This document shows, in pieces, positions 56,898 through 64,000 of a stretch of DNA of 64,000 nucleotides; position 1 is the first letter of the stretch; each line of letters starts with the position of its first letter. Position numbers and translations under genes: made by a program. Under the pieces are notes generated by a model that was not told where the DNA came from, did not search any database, and saw only the letters and a list, made by a program, of their open reading frames with translations. The DNA comes from Celeribacter ethanolicus (GTDB lineage Bacteria; Pseudomonadota; Alphaproteobacteria; Rhodobacterales; Rhodobacteraceae), in contig NZ_LRUC01000008.1 in the NCBI RefSeq assembly GCF_001550095.1, positions 85,253 to 149,252 of the forward strand, given 5' to 3'.

Positions 56898-57239
56898 ATG
56901 GGAAAACGTGACGACCTGATCGCAAAATATGCCGAAGATCTGAAATCCAAATGCGGCATGGAGCCGGATATGGATCTTTTGACGAAAGTGACCATCGGCT
57001 GTGGTCCGGCGATCTACAACGACGATGCCTCCACCGTGGCGGCGTCTCAGGACAGCGAACTTGAGACCGTCAAAAACAACTTCCTCATCAAGAAACTCGG
57101 CCTCGCAGACGGACCTGAACTGATGGATGGGATCAACGCGGCGATCGAGACCTATGGTCAGTCGGAGCGCAACAAATACCGCGCGGTGTTTTACTACCTG
57201 CTGGTCAAGCACTTCGGCAAAGAAGCCGTTTACGCCTGA
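56898..57239 (+). CDS. DUF2853 family protein
   Basis: A 113-residue cytoplasmic protein: KRDDLIAKYAEDLKSKCG, MDLLTKVTIGCGPAIYNDDA and NKYRAVFYYLLVKHFGKEAVYA are the conserved blocks of DUF2853. Function is unknown. GGGAG lies 7 nt before the ATG at 56898. A hairpin terminator (57263-57292) follows. Confidence 0.85.
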   Translation: MGKRDDLIAKYAEDLKSKCGMEPDMDLLTKVTIGCGPAIYNDDASTVAASQDSELETVKNNFLIKKLGLADGPELMDGINAAIETYGQSERNKYRAVFYYLLVKHFGKEAVYA

Positions 57240-57262
57240 TCGCGCTGGGATATAGAAACTGG

Positions 57263-57292
57263 GCCGCTCCCATGGGGGCGGCTTTGTTGTTT
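57263..57292 (+). terminator. terminator of the DUF2853 gene
   Basis: GCCGCTCC (57263-57270) pairs with GGGGCGGC (57275-57282) with one wobble and a CATG loop, followed by a T-rich stretch. Confidence 0.7.
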
Positions 57293-57363
57293 CTTGCCCG
57301 CTTCCGGGCGTGACGCGTTAAGCAGAAGTTTCGGATTCATTTTCAACCTGAATTACTTCAGAT

Positions 57364-57392
57364 TTGCACGGAATCGGCAAAGATCCTAGGTT
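57364..57392 (+). promoter_or_regulatory. sigma70-like promoter of the candidate small RNA
   Basis: TTGCAC (57364-57369) and TAGGTT (57387-57392) are 17 bp apart. Transcription would start near 57399. Confidence 0.45.
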
Positions 57393-57398
57393 GAAAGC

Positions 57399-57499
57399 AC
57401 GGAGCCAGGACGGCCCGGACCCTTGAAATTCGAACACATGTGGTGCTTGGGAGCATGTGGGGTGGTGGAGGGTTCCGGGGGGTCGGAACCCTCCTTTTT
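57399..57499 (+). ncRNA. candidate small RNA with strong Rho-independent terminator
   Basis: An intergenic transcript of about 100 nt is predicted: a promoter-like pair upstream, no open frame with a ribosome site, and a strong terminator at the end (GGAGGGTTCC at 57467-57476, GGAACCCTCC at 57485-57494, then TTTTT). A further hairpin uses CACAT (57435-57439) with ATGTG, and GCT with AGC inside it. The DUF2853 gene upstream already has its own terminator, so this second one must belong to another transcript. The gene on the other side runs the opposite way. The RNA has no family match that I know; the 3' stem exposes CCTCC, a sequence able to pair with ribosome-binding sites. Confidence 0.4.
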
Positions 57500-57529
57500 C
57501 ATGACATCATCAGACCAGGATGTGTCTGT

Positions 57530-57952
57530 TCAGGACGGATCGGTTTCACCGAGTTCACAGACAATGTTCCACTCTTCGTCCGTGACCGGCTGAACCGACA
57601 GGCGGCTGTTGTTCACCAGAACCATATCCTTGAGCCGCGGGTCTTCCTTGCACATGGCAAGCGTCACCGGTTTTGTGAAAGGCCGCACGGCCTTGATGTC
57701 CACGCATTCCCAGCGCGGATCACCTGCCTTGCTGTCCGGGTGCGCTTCGGCGCAGATCTCGACGATGCCGACAATCTCGGTTTCCTTGCGCGAATGGTAA
57801 AAGAACCCGCGCTCGCCAAGTTTCATCGCCCGCATGTTGTTGCGTGCCTGATAGTTGCGCACGCCGTCCCATTCCTCGCCAACCTCGCCTTTGGCAACCT
57901 GCTGATCCCAGGACCAGACCTCCGCTTCGGATTTGAAAAGCCAGTGTGCCAT
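57530..57952 (-). CDS. EVE-domain protein
   Basis: A 140-residue protein with an EVE (PUA-like) domain: HWLFKSEAEVWSWDQQ, WDGVRNYQARNNMRAMKLGERGFFYHS and VGIVEICAEAHPD. EVE domains bind modified bases in DNA or RNA. It overlaps the YCII gene by one base (TGATG), with gpsA upstream, so the three are likely co-expressed. Confidence 0.9.
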   Translation of the reverse strand: MAHWLFKSEAEVWSWDQQVAKGEVGEEWDGVRNYQARNNMRAMKLGERGFFYHSRKETEIVGIVEICAEAHPDSKAGDPRWECVDIKAVRPFTKPVTLAMCKEDPRLKDMVLVNNSRLSVQPVTDEEWNIVCELGETDPS

Positions 57953-58224
57953 CAGCCGATCACCTGTTTCCAGGCTTCGATGCGCACATCCGCGAACAGC
58001 CCTGCCTTGGCATAGGGATCGTTCGCGGCCCAGTCTTTTGCTGCCGCGAGGTCTTCGACTTCGATGATCACGAGGGAGCCGCACATGTTGCCTTCGGCAT
58101 CGAGAAACGGCCCGGCGCGCTCGACCACGCCACAGGTTTTCAGGTATTCGACATGATCCGGACGGGTGTCGAGCCGGATTTGCAGCCCGCCGGGCTTGTC
58201 GGTGGAAATGACCGCGTATTTCAT
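57952..58224 (-). CDS. YCII-domain protein (YciI-like)
   Basis: A 90-residue YCII domain protein: MKYAVISTDKPGGLQIRLDTRPDHVEYL (the conserved Asp and Arg/His positions) and SLVIIEVEDLAAAKDWAANDPYAKAGLF. Function is unsettled in the family. It is 3 bp from gpsA and overlaps the EVE gene. Confidence 0.88.
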   Translation of the reverse strand: MKYAVISTDKPGGLQIRLDTRPDHVEYLKTCGVVERAGPFLDAEGNMCGSLVIIEVEDLAAAKDWAANDPYAKAGLFADVRIEAWKQVIG

Positions 58225-58227
58225 GGA

Positions 58228-59196
58228 TTACTCCCTTTTCAATGGGCGGGCGAGCAGGACCTCTGCCGCCTCGGATATGGATATCTGGCCGTTCAGGATT
58301 TGGGTGACGGCCGTCGTGATTGGCATATCAATCCCGAGACCCTGAGACAAACGCGCAACCGCCTGCGCCGTTGCGACACCTTCGACCGTCACGGTCGGGT
58401 CGATGGCGGTGCTGGCCCCGAGTTTCAGCCCGTGCGAATAGTTCCGCGATTTTTCGGAGGTGCAGGTCAGGACCAGATCGCCAAAGCCCGACAGGCCGGA
58501 AAGTGTCGCAGGATCGGCACCAAGGCGGAGCACGAGCCGCTGCATCTCGGCAAAGCCGCGGGTCATCAGGGCGGCGCGCGCACTTTCTCCGAGCCCCGCC
58601 CCGATGGCGAGGCCACAGGCGATGGCAATGACATTCTTGAGCGCGCCGCCGAATTCGACACCGAGGGGATCGAGGCTGGAATAGAGACGAATATTCTGTG
58701 TTGTGAGCAGGGATTGCAGCCGGTCCACAGTGTCCTGCCGGCGCCCGGCCAGGGTCAGTGCCGTGGGCAAGCCATCGGCAATGTCGACGGCAAAAGACGG
58801 GCCGGAGAGAATGGCGATTTCGGCCTCCGGCAGCGTGTCTTCGAGCACCGCGAGAGGTCCGCGTTCGGATCTGAGATCGACTCCCTTGCAACAGCACACG
58901 AGCGTTTTGTGCTGGATCAGGGTCTTGTTTGCTTCACAAAACCCGGCGAGTTGCTGCATCGGAACGGCGAGCAACAGGATCGGTGCGGTGCAGGCATCGG
59001 CGAGATGGGACGTCGCGGCGAGCTTTGCGGGAAAGGCTTTGCCGGGCAGGCGCAGAAGATTCTCGCGCGCGGTTTGCATGGCGGATACCGCCTCGTCAGA
59101 CCGTGCCCAAAGCAGGATGTCGCGACCGGAGCGCGCCAGTGAAATGGCCAGTGCGGTTCCGAACGCGCCTGCGCCGAGGACGGAAATCTCACTCAC
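58228..59196 (-). CDS. gpsA: glycerol-3-phosphate dehydrogenase [NAD(P)+]
   Basis: A 322-residue dehydrogenase that makes sn-glycerol-3-phosphate for phospholipids. The N-terminal ISVLGAGAFGTALAISLARSG is the NAD fold, LLLAVPMQQL and CCCKGVD follow, GGALKNVIAIACGLAIGAGLG holds the catalytic Lys, and GLSGFGDLVLTCTSEKSRNYSHG is the signature. GTG at 59196 was chosen because VSEISVLGAGAFG begins the fold. It diverges from hemD; the tsaD gene often found here in relatives is absent. Confidence 0.95.
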   Translation of the reverse strand: MSEISVLGAGAFGTALAISLARSGRDILLWARSDEAVSAMQTARENLLRLPGKAFPAKLAATSHLADACTAPILLLAVPMQQLAGFCEANKTLIQHKTLVCCCKGVDLRSERGPLAVLEDTLPEAEIAILSGPSFAVDIADGLPTALTLAGRRQDTVDRLQSLLTTQNIRLYSSLDPLGVEFGGALKNVIAIACGLAIGAGLGESARAALMTRGFAEMQRLVLRLGADPATLSGLSGFGDLVLTCTSEKSRNYSHGLKLGASTAIDPTVTVEGVATAQAVARLSQGLGIDMPITTAVTQILNGQISISEAAEVLLARPLKRE

Positions 59197-59294
59197 GACC
59201 TGTCTCTCCCCTGTCTGCGCGGCTCTGCAAGATTGTTTAACCGCCCTTTGGGAGGTATCACCGGGAGAGACACCAGACAATCCCGAGACCGATT

Positions 59295-59978
59295 TTGCCC
59301 GTACCGCTCCTGATCACACGCCCGCTGGACGACGCCGAACGACTGGCGGAGGAGGTGCGGGGGCTTGTGCCGGAACTGTCCGTGATCCTGGCGCCAGTGC
59401 TGGAAATCCGTCCCCTGCCCTTTGAACCACCCTCTGAACCTGTCGATCTTGTGCTGATCAGCTCGCAACATGCGATCACGGCGGCGCTGAGTTGTGAGAA
59501 TCTGCCGGTGGTCTGCGTCGGGGCTGCCACGGCCCGCAAAGCCGCGGATGCGGGTTTGACGGTTTTGGCCACCTACCCGACCGCCGATGATCTGGTGCAT
59601 GGTCTGACGGGTCGAAAAGGCCTCAAGGCGCTGCACCTCCATGGTCGTCACACCCGCGGTCACGTGGCCGAAAGGCTCACATTGGCTGGATTAGAGACAC
59701 AAGAGTGCATGGTGTACGATCAGATCGCCCGGCGTTGGACAGCGGGTGAGCAGCGCCGGATTTTCGCGGAACCGCAGCTTGTCGTGCCGCTCTATTCGCC
59801 GCGCTCGGCGCAGATTTTGTCGGAAAATCTTGTCGGCTATGCCGGAGAACTGACGCTTGTTGCGATTTCCGAAGCCTGTCGGGAGGCATGGTCCGGTCCG
59901 GTGGCAAAGACCATTTGTGTTGCGGAACACCCCGATGGCGAAACCATGAAACGTGCGATTGCCTCAAAGCTTTCCTGA
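59295..59978 (+). CDS. hemD: uroporphyrinogen-III synthase
   Basis: A 227-residue cyclase of the HemD family: LLITRPLDDAERLAEEVR at the start, DLVLISSQHAITAAL, PVVCVGAATARKAADAGL, LHLHGRHTRGHVAERL and the final LVAISEACREAWSG. It closes hydroxymethylbilane to uroporphyrinogen III. The apparent start is a TTG with no clear RBS; the preceding gene hemC, usual in relatives, is not here. The mic60-like gene follows by 82 bp. Confidence 0.85.
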   Translation: MPVPLLITRPLDDAERLAEEVRGLVPELSVILAPVLEIRPLPFEPPSEPVDLVLISSQHAITAALSCENLPVVCVGAATARKAADAGLTVLATYPTADDLVHGLTGRKGLKALHLHGRHTRGHVAERLTLAGLETQECMVYDQIARRWTAGEQRRIFAEPQLVVPLYSPRSAQILSENLVGYAGELTLVAISEACREAWSGPVAKTICVAEHPDGETMKRAIASKLS

Positions 59979-60060
59979 TCGCGACTTGAGAGCGCAGGCC
60001 TCAGGGTCTAAGTTTCCAGTGCGATCGTAAAATTGGTTCTGGAATCGAAAGGTTAGTCTC

Positions 60061-61239
60061 ATGCCAGGTGATAAAGAAACCCCGCTGGACGCCGTGAAAA
60101 ACGACGAAAACGAGGTTCAGGATCAAGAGGTTGCCGTCGGGGAGGACGCAATCGACGCCACGACGGGGGAAGATGCGCCGGAGGTGAAGGACGAAGAGGC
60201 CGAGACGGAGGATCGCCCCGAGTCGCTTGAAGCGGAGCCTGTTGTGCCCGAACCTGTCACGGAAGAGGAAAAGGTCGCACCGGCCCCTGCCCCGACAGCG
60301 GTCAAACGCGGTGGATTTGTGCCGATGCTGCTGGGCGGGGTGATCTGTGTCGCTCTGGGCTATGGCGCTGCGAATTTCGTGAAGCCCGACGGCTGGCCCT
60401 TCCCCGGCACCAACACCGAGGAGCTCGCGCAGGAGATCACCGCGCTGAAAGCGCAACTCGCCGAGATGCAAAGCACCAGCGTGGCGCAGGGGAAAACGCA
60501 GACTGCGGCGCAGGAGGCGTTGCGCACGAGGCTGGATCAGAAACTCTCCGAAATGGACAAGAGCGCCGAGATTGCGGCGCTGTCGGATCGGATCAAAGGG
60601 TTCGAGGATCGGGTGACGGAGATCGAGGCGCGCCCGGTGGCGGAGGCCATTGTCTCTCCGGAAGCGACGGCGGCTTATGAGCGCCAGTTGGCGCAGATGC
60701 AGGATCTGCTCAACAGCGAAATCGCCCGTCTCGAAGAGGCCAAGGACAAGGCCGTCGCCGAAGAAACTGCGGCGCGTGCTGCGACGGCCAAGGCGCGTCT
60801 GCAAACGCTGGTCGATGCCGGAGAACCCTTTGCGGAGGCATTGACGGATGTCGGCGGCAATCTGCCACAGGCGTTGAAAGACGCGGCACAAACCGGCATT
60901 CCGAGCGTGACGCAGTTGCAGGAAAGCTATGCCGAAGCCGCGCGTAAGGCGCTGGTCGCGGCGTCGCGTGCGGCCTATGAGGCCGGGGAGGAAAGCTGGT
61001 TCCAGACGGTTCTGCGCACGCAGATTGGATTGCGGTCGACCAAGCCGAAAGAAGGCGGCGACGCGGATGCGATCCTGTCGCGGGCCGAACAATCGGTGCG
61101 TAACGGGCTGTTTGCAAAGGCAATTGCGACGCTTGAGGCCCTGCCGGAGGCAGGCAAGGCGGAGATGCAGCTCTGGATCGCAGAGGCGCAAAAACGGGTG
61201 GATGCGATGACTGCCCTCGATGAAATTCTTGGTCAGTAA
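60061..61239 (+). CDS. Mic60/mitofilin-like protein (COG4223)
   Basis: A 392-residue inner-membrane protein. An acidic N-terminus (about residues 1-80) leads to one membrane helix (GFVPMLLGGVICVALGYGAANF, about residues 85-106), a long coiled coil (about 115-260) and a C-terminal mitofilin domain. Bacterial Mic60 shapes the inner membrane and links to the outer membrane. It is placed between hemD and hemY, as in other alphaproteobacteria. Confidence 0.9.
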   Translation: MPGDKETPLDAVKNDENEVQDQEVAVGEDAIDATTGEDAPEVKDEEAETEDRPESLEAEPVVPEPVTEEEKVAPAPAPTAVKRGGFVPMLLGGVICVALGYGAANFVKPDGWPFPGTNTEELAQEITALKAQLAEMQSTSVAQGKTQTAAQEALRTRLDQKLSEMDKSAEIAALSDRIKGFEDRVTEIEARPVAEAIVSPEATAAYERQLAQMQDLLNSEIARLEEAKDKAVAEETAARAATAKARLQTLVDAGEPFAEALTDVGGNLPQALKDAAQTGIPSVTQLQESYAEAARKALVAASRAAYEAGEESWFQTVLRTQIGLRSTKPKEGGDADAILSRAEQSVRNGLFAKAIATLEALPEAGKAEMQLWIAEAQKRVDAMTALDEILGQ

Positions 61240-61251
61240 GGTAGGTTCAAC

Positions 61252-62742
61252 ATGCTCTGGTCCCTCGTCAAAATCGTTCTTTTTGTCCTGATCGTCGCCG
61301 CACTTGCCTATGGCGGCATGGTTCTCATGGATATGGACGGCGGTGCGCAAATCGCGTTCGGCTCGGTCGAGATCAGCCTGACGCCGCTCAAGGCCGTTCT
61401 GGCACTGATCGCTCTGGTGGTCGCGATTTATGTGGCCTTGAAATTGCTTGGTCTTCTTGTGGCGGTGCTGAAATTCCTGCTCGGCGACGAAACCGCGATC
61501 TCGCGCTATTTCGACCGCAACCGCGAGAAAAAGGGCATCGAGGCGGTGACCGACGGTTTGATGGCGCTGGCGTCCGGCGATGGTCGGCAGGCCTTGGCCA
61601 AGGCGACGAAGGCGGAGAAATACCTTCAGAAACCTGAGCTGACCAATCTTTTGAAAGCGCAGGCGGCGATGATGAATGGCGACAAGCTGACCGCCGAACG
61701 GGCCTTCAAACAGCTCGTGGCCGATGAGCGCACCCGGTTTGTCGGCGTTCAGGGCATCATGAAGCAAAAGCTCGAAGAGGGTGACACGGATACGGCGCTG
61801 AAACTGGCCGAGAAAGCTTTCGCGCTGAAACCGAAGCATGAGGAAACGCAAGACATTCTGCTGCGCCTTCAGGCCGAAAAAGGCGATTGGTCCGCCGCGC
61901 GTGGCACGCTGTCGGCCAAGCTGAAACACGGTGCGATCCCGCGCGATGTTCACAAGCGTCGCGATGCGGTTCTGGCGCTGTCGCAGGCGAAGGGCGTGTT
62001 CGAGAAAGGTGCGAGCATTGAGGCGCGGGAAGCCGCGATCGAGGCCAACAAGAAATCGCCGGACCTGATCCCGGCGGCGGTCATGGCCTCTGACGAATAT
62101 GTCGCGGAAGGCAAGGGGCGGCAGGCCGCGCGGGTGCTCAAAAAGGCATGGGAGGCCCAGCCGCACCCCGATCTCGCAGCGGCCTTTGCCCGCATCGAGC
62201 CGAAGGAAACCCCGGAGCAACGCCTCAAACGCTTCAGTGCCCTGACCAAGGTGCATCCCGAGGACCCGGAAACCAGGATGCTTCTGGCTGAGCTTTACAT
62301 TGCGGCAGAGGATTTTCCGGCGGCGCGGCGTGCACTGGGCGATCTGGCGGAGATCAATCCGACGGCGCGAAGCCTGACGATTCTGGCCGCGATCGAGCGT
62401 GGCGAAGGCTCCGACGATGTCGTGGTTCGCGGCTGGCTGACCCGGGCGCTGACCGCACCGCGCGGGCCGCAATGGGTCTGTGACAAATGCCAGACGATCC
62501 ATGCGCAATGGGCGCCGGTCTGTGAGAATTGCGGCGGGTTCGACACGCTGAGCTGGCGCAAACCGACGCATTCCGAAGTGGCGATGCCTGCGGGTACGGA
62601 GATGCTTCCGATGATTGTGGGCGCCGCGCCGGAGCCGGAGATCGAAGAGGTGGAAACCGTCGAGGAGGGTGTGGTCGACAGGCCTTCCATGGTCGATGTG
62701 ACCCCGCCCGAGCCGGAGGAAAAAGCCAAGGTTGAAAATTAG
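61252..62742 (+). CDS. hemY: HemY-like TPR protein with C-terminal zinc ribbon
   Basis: A 496-residue protein. Two N-terminal membrane helices (about residues 3-27 and 43-75) carry the HemY_N domain; TPR-like helices follow (about 95-400). A C-terminal zinc ribbon shows CDKCQTIHAQW and CENCGGFDTLSW. HemY is linked to haem metabolism in proteobacteria but its biochemistry is unclear. It follows the mic60-like gene by 12 bp and ends a rightward unit. Confidence 0.9.
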   Translation: MLWSLVKIVLFVLIVAALAYGGMVLMDMDGGAQIAFGSVEISLTPLKAVLALIALVVAIYVALKLLGLLVAVLKFLLGDETAISRYFDRNREKKGIEAVTDGLMALASGDGRQALAKATKAEKYLQKPELTNLLKAQAAMMNGDKLTAERAFKQLVADERTRFVGVQGIMKQKLEEGDTDTALKLAEKAFALKPKHEETQDILLRLQAEKGDWSAARGTLSAKLKHGAIPRDVHKRRDAVLALSQAKGVFEKGASIEAREAAIEANKKSPDLIPAAVMASDEYVAEGKGRQAARVLKKAWEAQPHPDLAAAFARIEPKETPEQRLKRFSALTKVHPEDPETRMLLAELYIAAEDFPAARRALGDLAEINPTARSLTILAAIERGEGSDDVVVRGWLTRALTAPRGPQWVCDKCQTIHAQWAPVCENCGGFDTLSWRKPTHSEVAMPAGTEMLPMIVGAAPEPEIEEVETVEEGVVDRPSMVDVTPPEPEEKAKVEN

Positions 62743-62815
62743 GGCTACACACCTTTGAAAGAGGGTGGTAAAGACCCGTTCACGCAGGAAGCGCCGTCTT
62801 CCGGCATAGGAAAGT

Positions 62816-62852
62816 GCCGGTGTAGCTCAGCTGGTAGACACGTCATTCGTAA
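62816..62852 (+). pseudogene. truncated 5' half of a tRNA-Thr gene
   Basis: This copies the intact tRNA-Thr(CGT) at 62950 from its first base to the end of the anticodon loop (TTCGTAA), with one substitution in the acceptor arm and a missing G in the D-arm. After the loop the two sequences diverge abruptly. The anticodon arm continues into an inverted repeat (CGTCATTC at 62841-62848, GAATGACG at 62870-62877). There is no T-arm or acceptor partner, so no working tRNA can be made. Confidence 0.75.
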
Positions 62853-62913
62853 GTAGCGGGTCCGCCCGTGAATGACGCGCAAAACCAGTCGCTTACAAGC
62901 GGCGCACTGTAAC

Positions 62914-62934
62914 TAGTAGGGCCATAGTAGGGCC
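62914..62934. repeat. two 10-bp direct repeats
   Basis: TAGTAGGGCC occurs twice (62914-62923 and 62925-62934) with a single base between, in the gap between the broken and intact tRNA genes. Confidence 0.6.
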
Positions 62935-62949
62935 GTACGAAAGAAGGAT

Positions 62950-63025
62950 GCCGCTGTAGCTCAGCTGGTAGAGCACGTCATTCGTAATGATGGGGTCGGG
63001 GGTTCGAGTCCCTTCAGCGGCACCA
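62950..63025 (+). tRNA. tRNA-Thr (anticodon CGT)
   Basis: A 72-nt body plus discriminator A and encoded CCA. The acceptor stem GCCGCTG pairs with CAGCGGC; D-arm GCTC/GAGC; anticodon arm CGTCA-TTCGTAA-TGATG with anticodon CGT; T-arm with loop TTCGAGT. It reads ACG codons. Confidence 0.95.
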
Positions 63026-63421
63026 TCCTTCTTTTGTTATTGGACCATAAGAGTGCAGATTTGGAGCATAACCCGACCAAACTGTAGTCAATATGGAAAA
63101 TGCAACACACTTCAGTGTCGCGGTCGACACACTTTCCCAAAATATCTATGCGGATTGGCTGACAGTTCTCGGAAACGCCTCGTCGAGCTAACAGCGACTT
63201 AGAAACGCAGGGTTTGTGCAGAGGCACCTCAAACGGCGTCTTTTCTGGGCTGAATTCACCTCACGCCAGTTGCTTCCGAACCGATACTTCGCTGCAAATG
63301 CTTGGCTTATGTCTCGACCATTCCAGATCTGACAATAAGGGCGTATTTTGTTGAAAAACTCGTGCTTGATCGGTGTGTGATCTGCTGTTTCAATTCTTCC
63401 AACGGACGGGAGGATTGACCG
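63026..63421. other. gene-poor gap between tRNA-Thr and transposase
   Basis: I see no credible gene here. The boundary between chromosome and insertion sequence must lie in this gap; a stretch near 63350 (TGTTGAAAAACTCG) resembles IS-end sequence, but the right end of the element lies outside the window, so no inverted repeat can be confirmed. Confidence 0.5.
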
Positions 63422-64000
63422 ATGATGGGTCCGAGGCAGGAAGCGCAGGCATCGCTGTTTTACGAGTTCTCGCTTGAGGATCACGTCCCTCAGGATCATT
63501 TGCTGCGGTCGATTGATCGGTTCGTCGACTTGGGCAGCATCCGTGCTCATCTTGCTGAGTTCTACAGCCGCACGGGCCGGCCTTCCGTTGACCCCGAGCT
63601 GCTGATCCGGATGCTTCTGGTCGGCTATTGTTTCGGCATCCGGTCGGAGCGGCGGCTCTGCGAAGAGGTGCATCTGAACCTCGCCTATCGCTGGTTCTGC
63701 CGCCTCGATCTGAACGACCGGGTGCCTGATCATTCGACGTTTTCGAAGAACCGGCACGGTCGTTTCCGCGAGAGCGAGCTGCTGCGCCATCTATTTGAGA
63801 CAACGGTGGCGCGCTGCATCGAAGAAGGCCTGGCGAGTGGCCAGCGCATGGCGGTGGATGCCAGCCTGATTGAGGCAGATGCGAACAAACAGAACTCGAC
63901 GTCAAAGGAAGACTGGGATGCTTCAACCATCGAGCCCGCTGATGCGCCTCGTGCCGTACGCGAGTATCTCGACACCCTTGATGAGGCTGCATTTGGCGCA
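63422..64000 (+). mobile_element. IS1182-family-like transposase, 3' end outside window
   Basis: The first 193 codons of a DDE-type transposase are visible (open to the edge): MMGPRQEAQASLFYEFSLED start, the DUF772-type N-terminal domain (RTGRPSVDPELLIRMLLVGY, RWFCRLDLNDRVPDHSTFSK), then MAVDASLIEADA with the first catalytic Asp. GGGAGGATTGACCG precedes the ATG. Such elements are mobile insertion sequences; copy number cannot be judged here. Confidence 0.85.

Noticed and set aside
60001..62571. 856-codon open frame on the minus strand
   Set aside because: It is antisense to the mic60-like and hemY-like genes, both of which have clear family motifs. High GC leaves long antisense frames open.
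62961..63227. 88-codon minus-strand frame containing GLEPPTPSLRMT
   Set aside because: It is the reverse reading of the tRNA-Thr gene; this peptide is a common false call opposite tRNA genes.
1..64000. CRISPR arrays, prophage genes, toxin-antitoxin or restriction systems
   Set aside because: No regularly spaced repeats and no recognisable cas, phage structural, toxin or restriction genes were found; apart from the IS edge, the window is conserved core genome.

Overview
The window is a high-GC, gene-dense chromosomal segment from an alphaproteobacterium, most likely a Rhodobacterales / Roseobacter-group member. The evidence is a RegB-SenC-RegA redox-signalling cluster next to an HvrB-like regulator and ahcY, an alphaproteobacterial-type AddAB pair, a Mic60-like gene followed by a HemY-like gene with a C-terminal zinc ribbon, and full CtrA-type boxes (TTAA-N7-TTAA). 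Nearly all of it is core genome. I found no prophage, CRISPR array or recognisable defence island; the only mobile element is a transposase running off the right edge.

Layout. 0-6 kb: an incomplete methyltransferase, hemH, a tiny signal-peptide/membrane protein, and a cell-envelope group (two YkuD-type proteins around a CAP-domain lipoprotein). 4-8 kb: a leftward overlapping cluster hslO - Nudix - cca - RNA methyltransferase. 8-10.4 kb: a Nudix gene, then a receiver-PP2C regulator divergent from a stand-alone Hpt protein, with a perfect CtrA box between them. 10.4-20 kb: metabolism and repair (ilvA, a membrane protein, argG, a ribokinase-like gene, maeB, mutS). 20-24.5 kb: hrcA-grpE leftward and rph-rdgB-RidA-hemW rightward.

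24.5-38.5 kb is the replication-origin neighbourhood. parB, parA, rsmG, mnmG, mnmE, rho and hemJ run left, and maf, aroE, coaE and dnaQ run right. They diverge from a 395-bp gap at about 32 kb that carries several DnaA-box-like sequences and an AT-rich stretch, which is my oriC candidate. Two perfect 16-bp parS sites lie inside coding sequence (rsmG and the mnmG start), a one-mismatch site lies inside hemW, and a 14-bp core palindrome sits between smr and hslU. Together with parA and parB this is a complete ParABS segregation locus.

35-49 kb: secB, fxsA, a Tim44-like gene, mltA, smr, hslUV, trxA, then addA-addB-murU-amgK (recombinational repair plus peptidoglycan recycling). 49-57 kb: a membrane-anchored PAS protein with a CtrA box upstream, regB / senC-regA, an HvrB-like LysR regulator, an HD hydrolase, ahcY and a DUF2853 protein. 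57-63 kb: a candidate small RNA, then EVE, YCII and gpsA leftward and hemD, mic60-like and hemY-like rightward. 63-64 kb: a broken 5' half of a tRNA-Thr, an intact tRNA-Thr(CGT), a gene-poor stretch and the start of an IS1182-like transposase.

The strongest items for follow-up are the oriC/parS arrangement (parS written into protein sequence), the two CtrA boxes tied to signalling genes, the candidate small RNA at 57.4 kb and the tRNA scar beside the insertion sequence. No wholly new multi-gene system could be supported.
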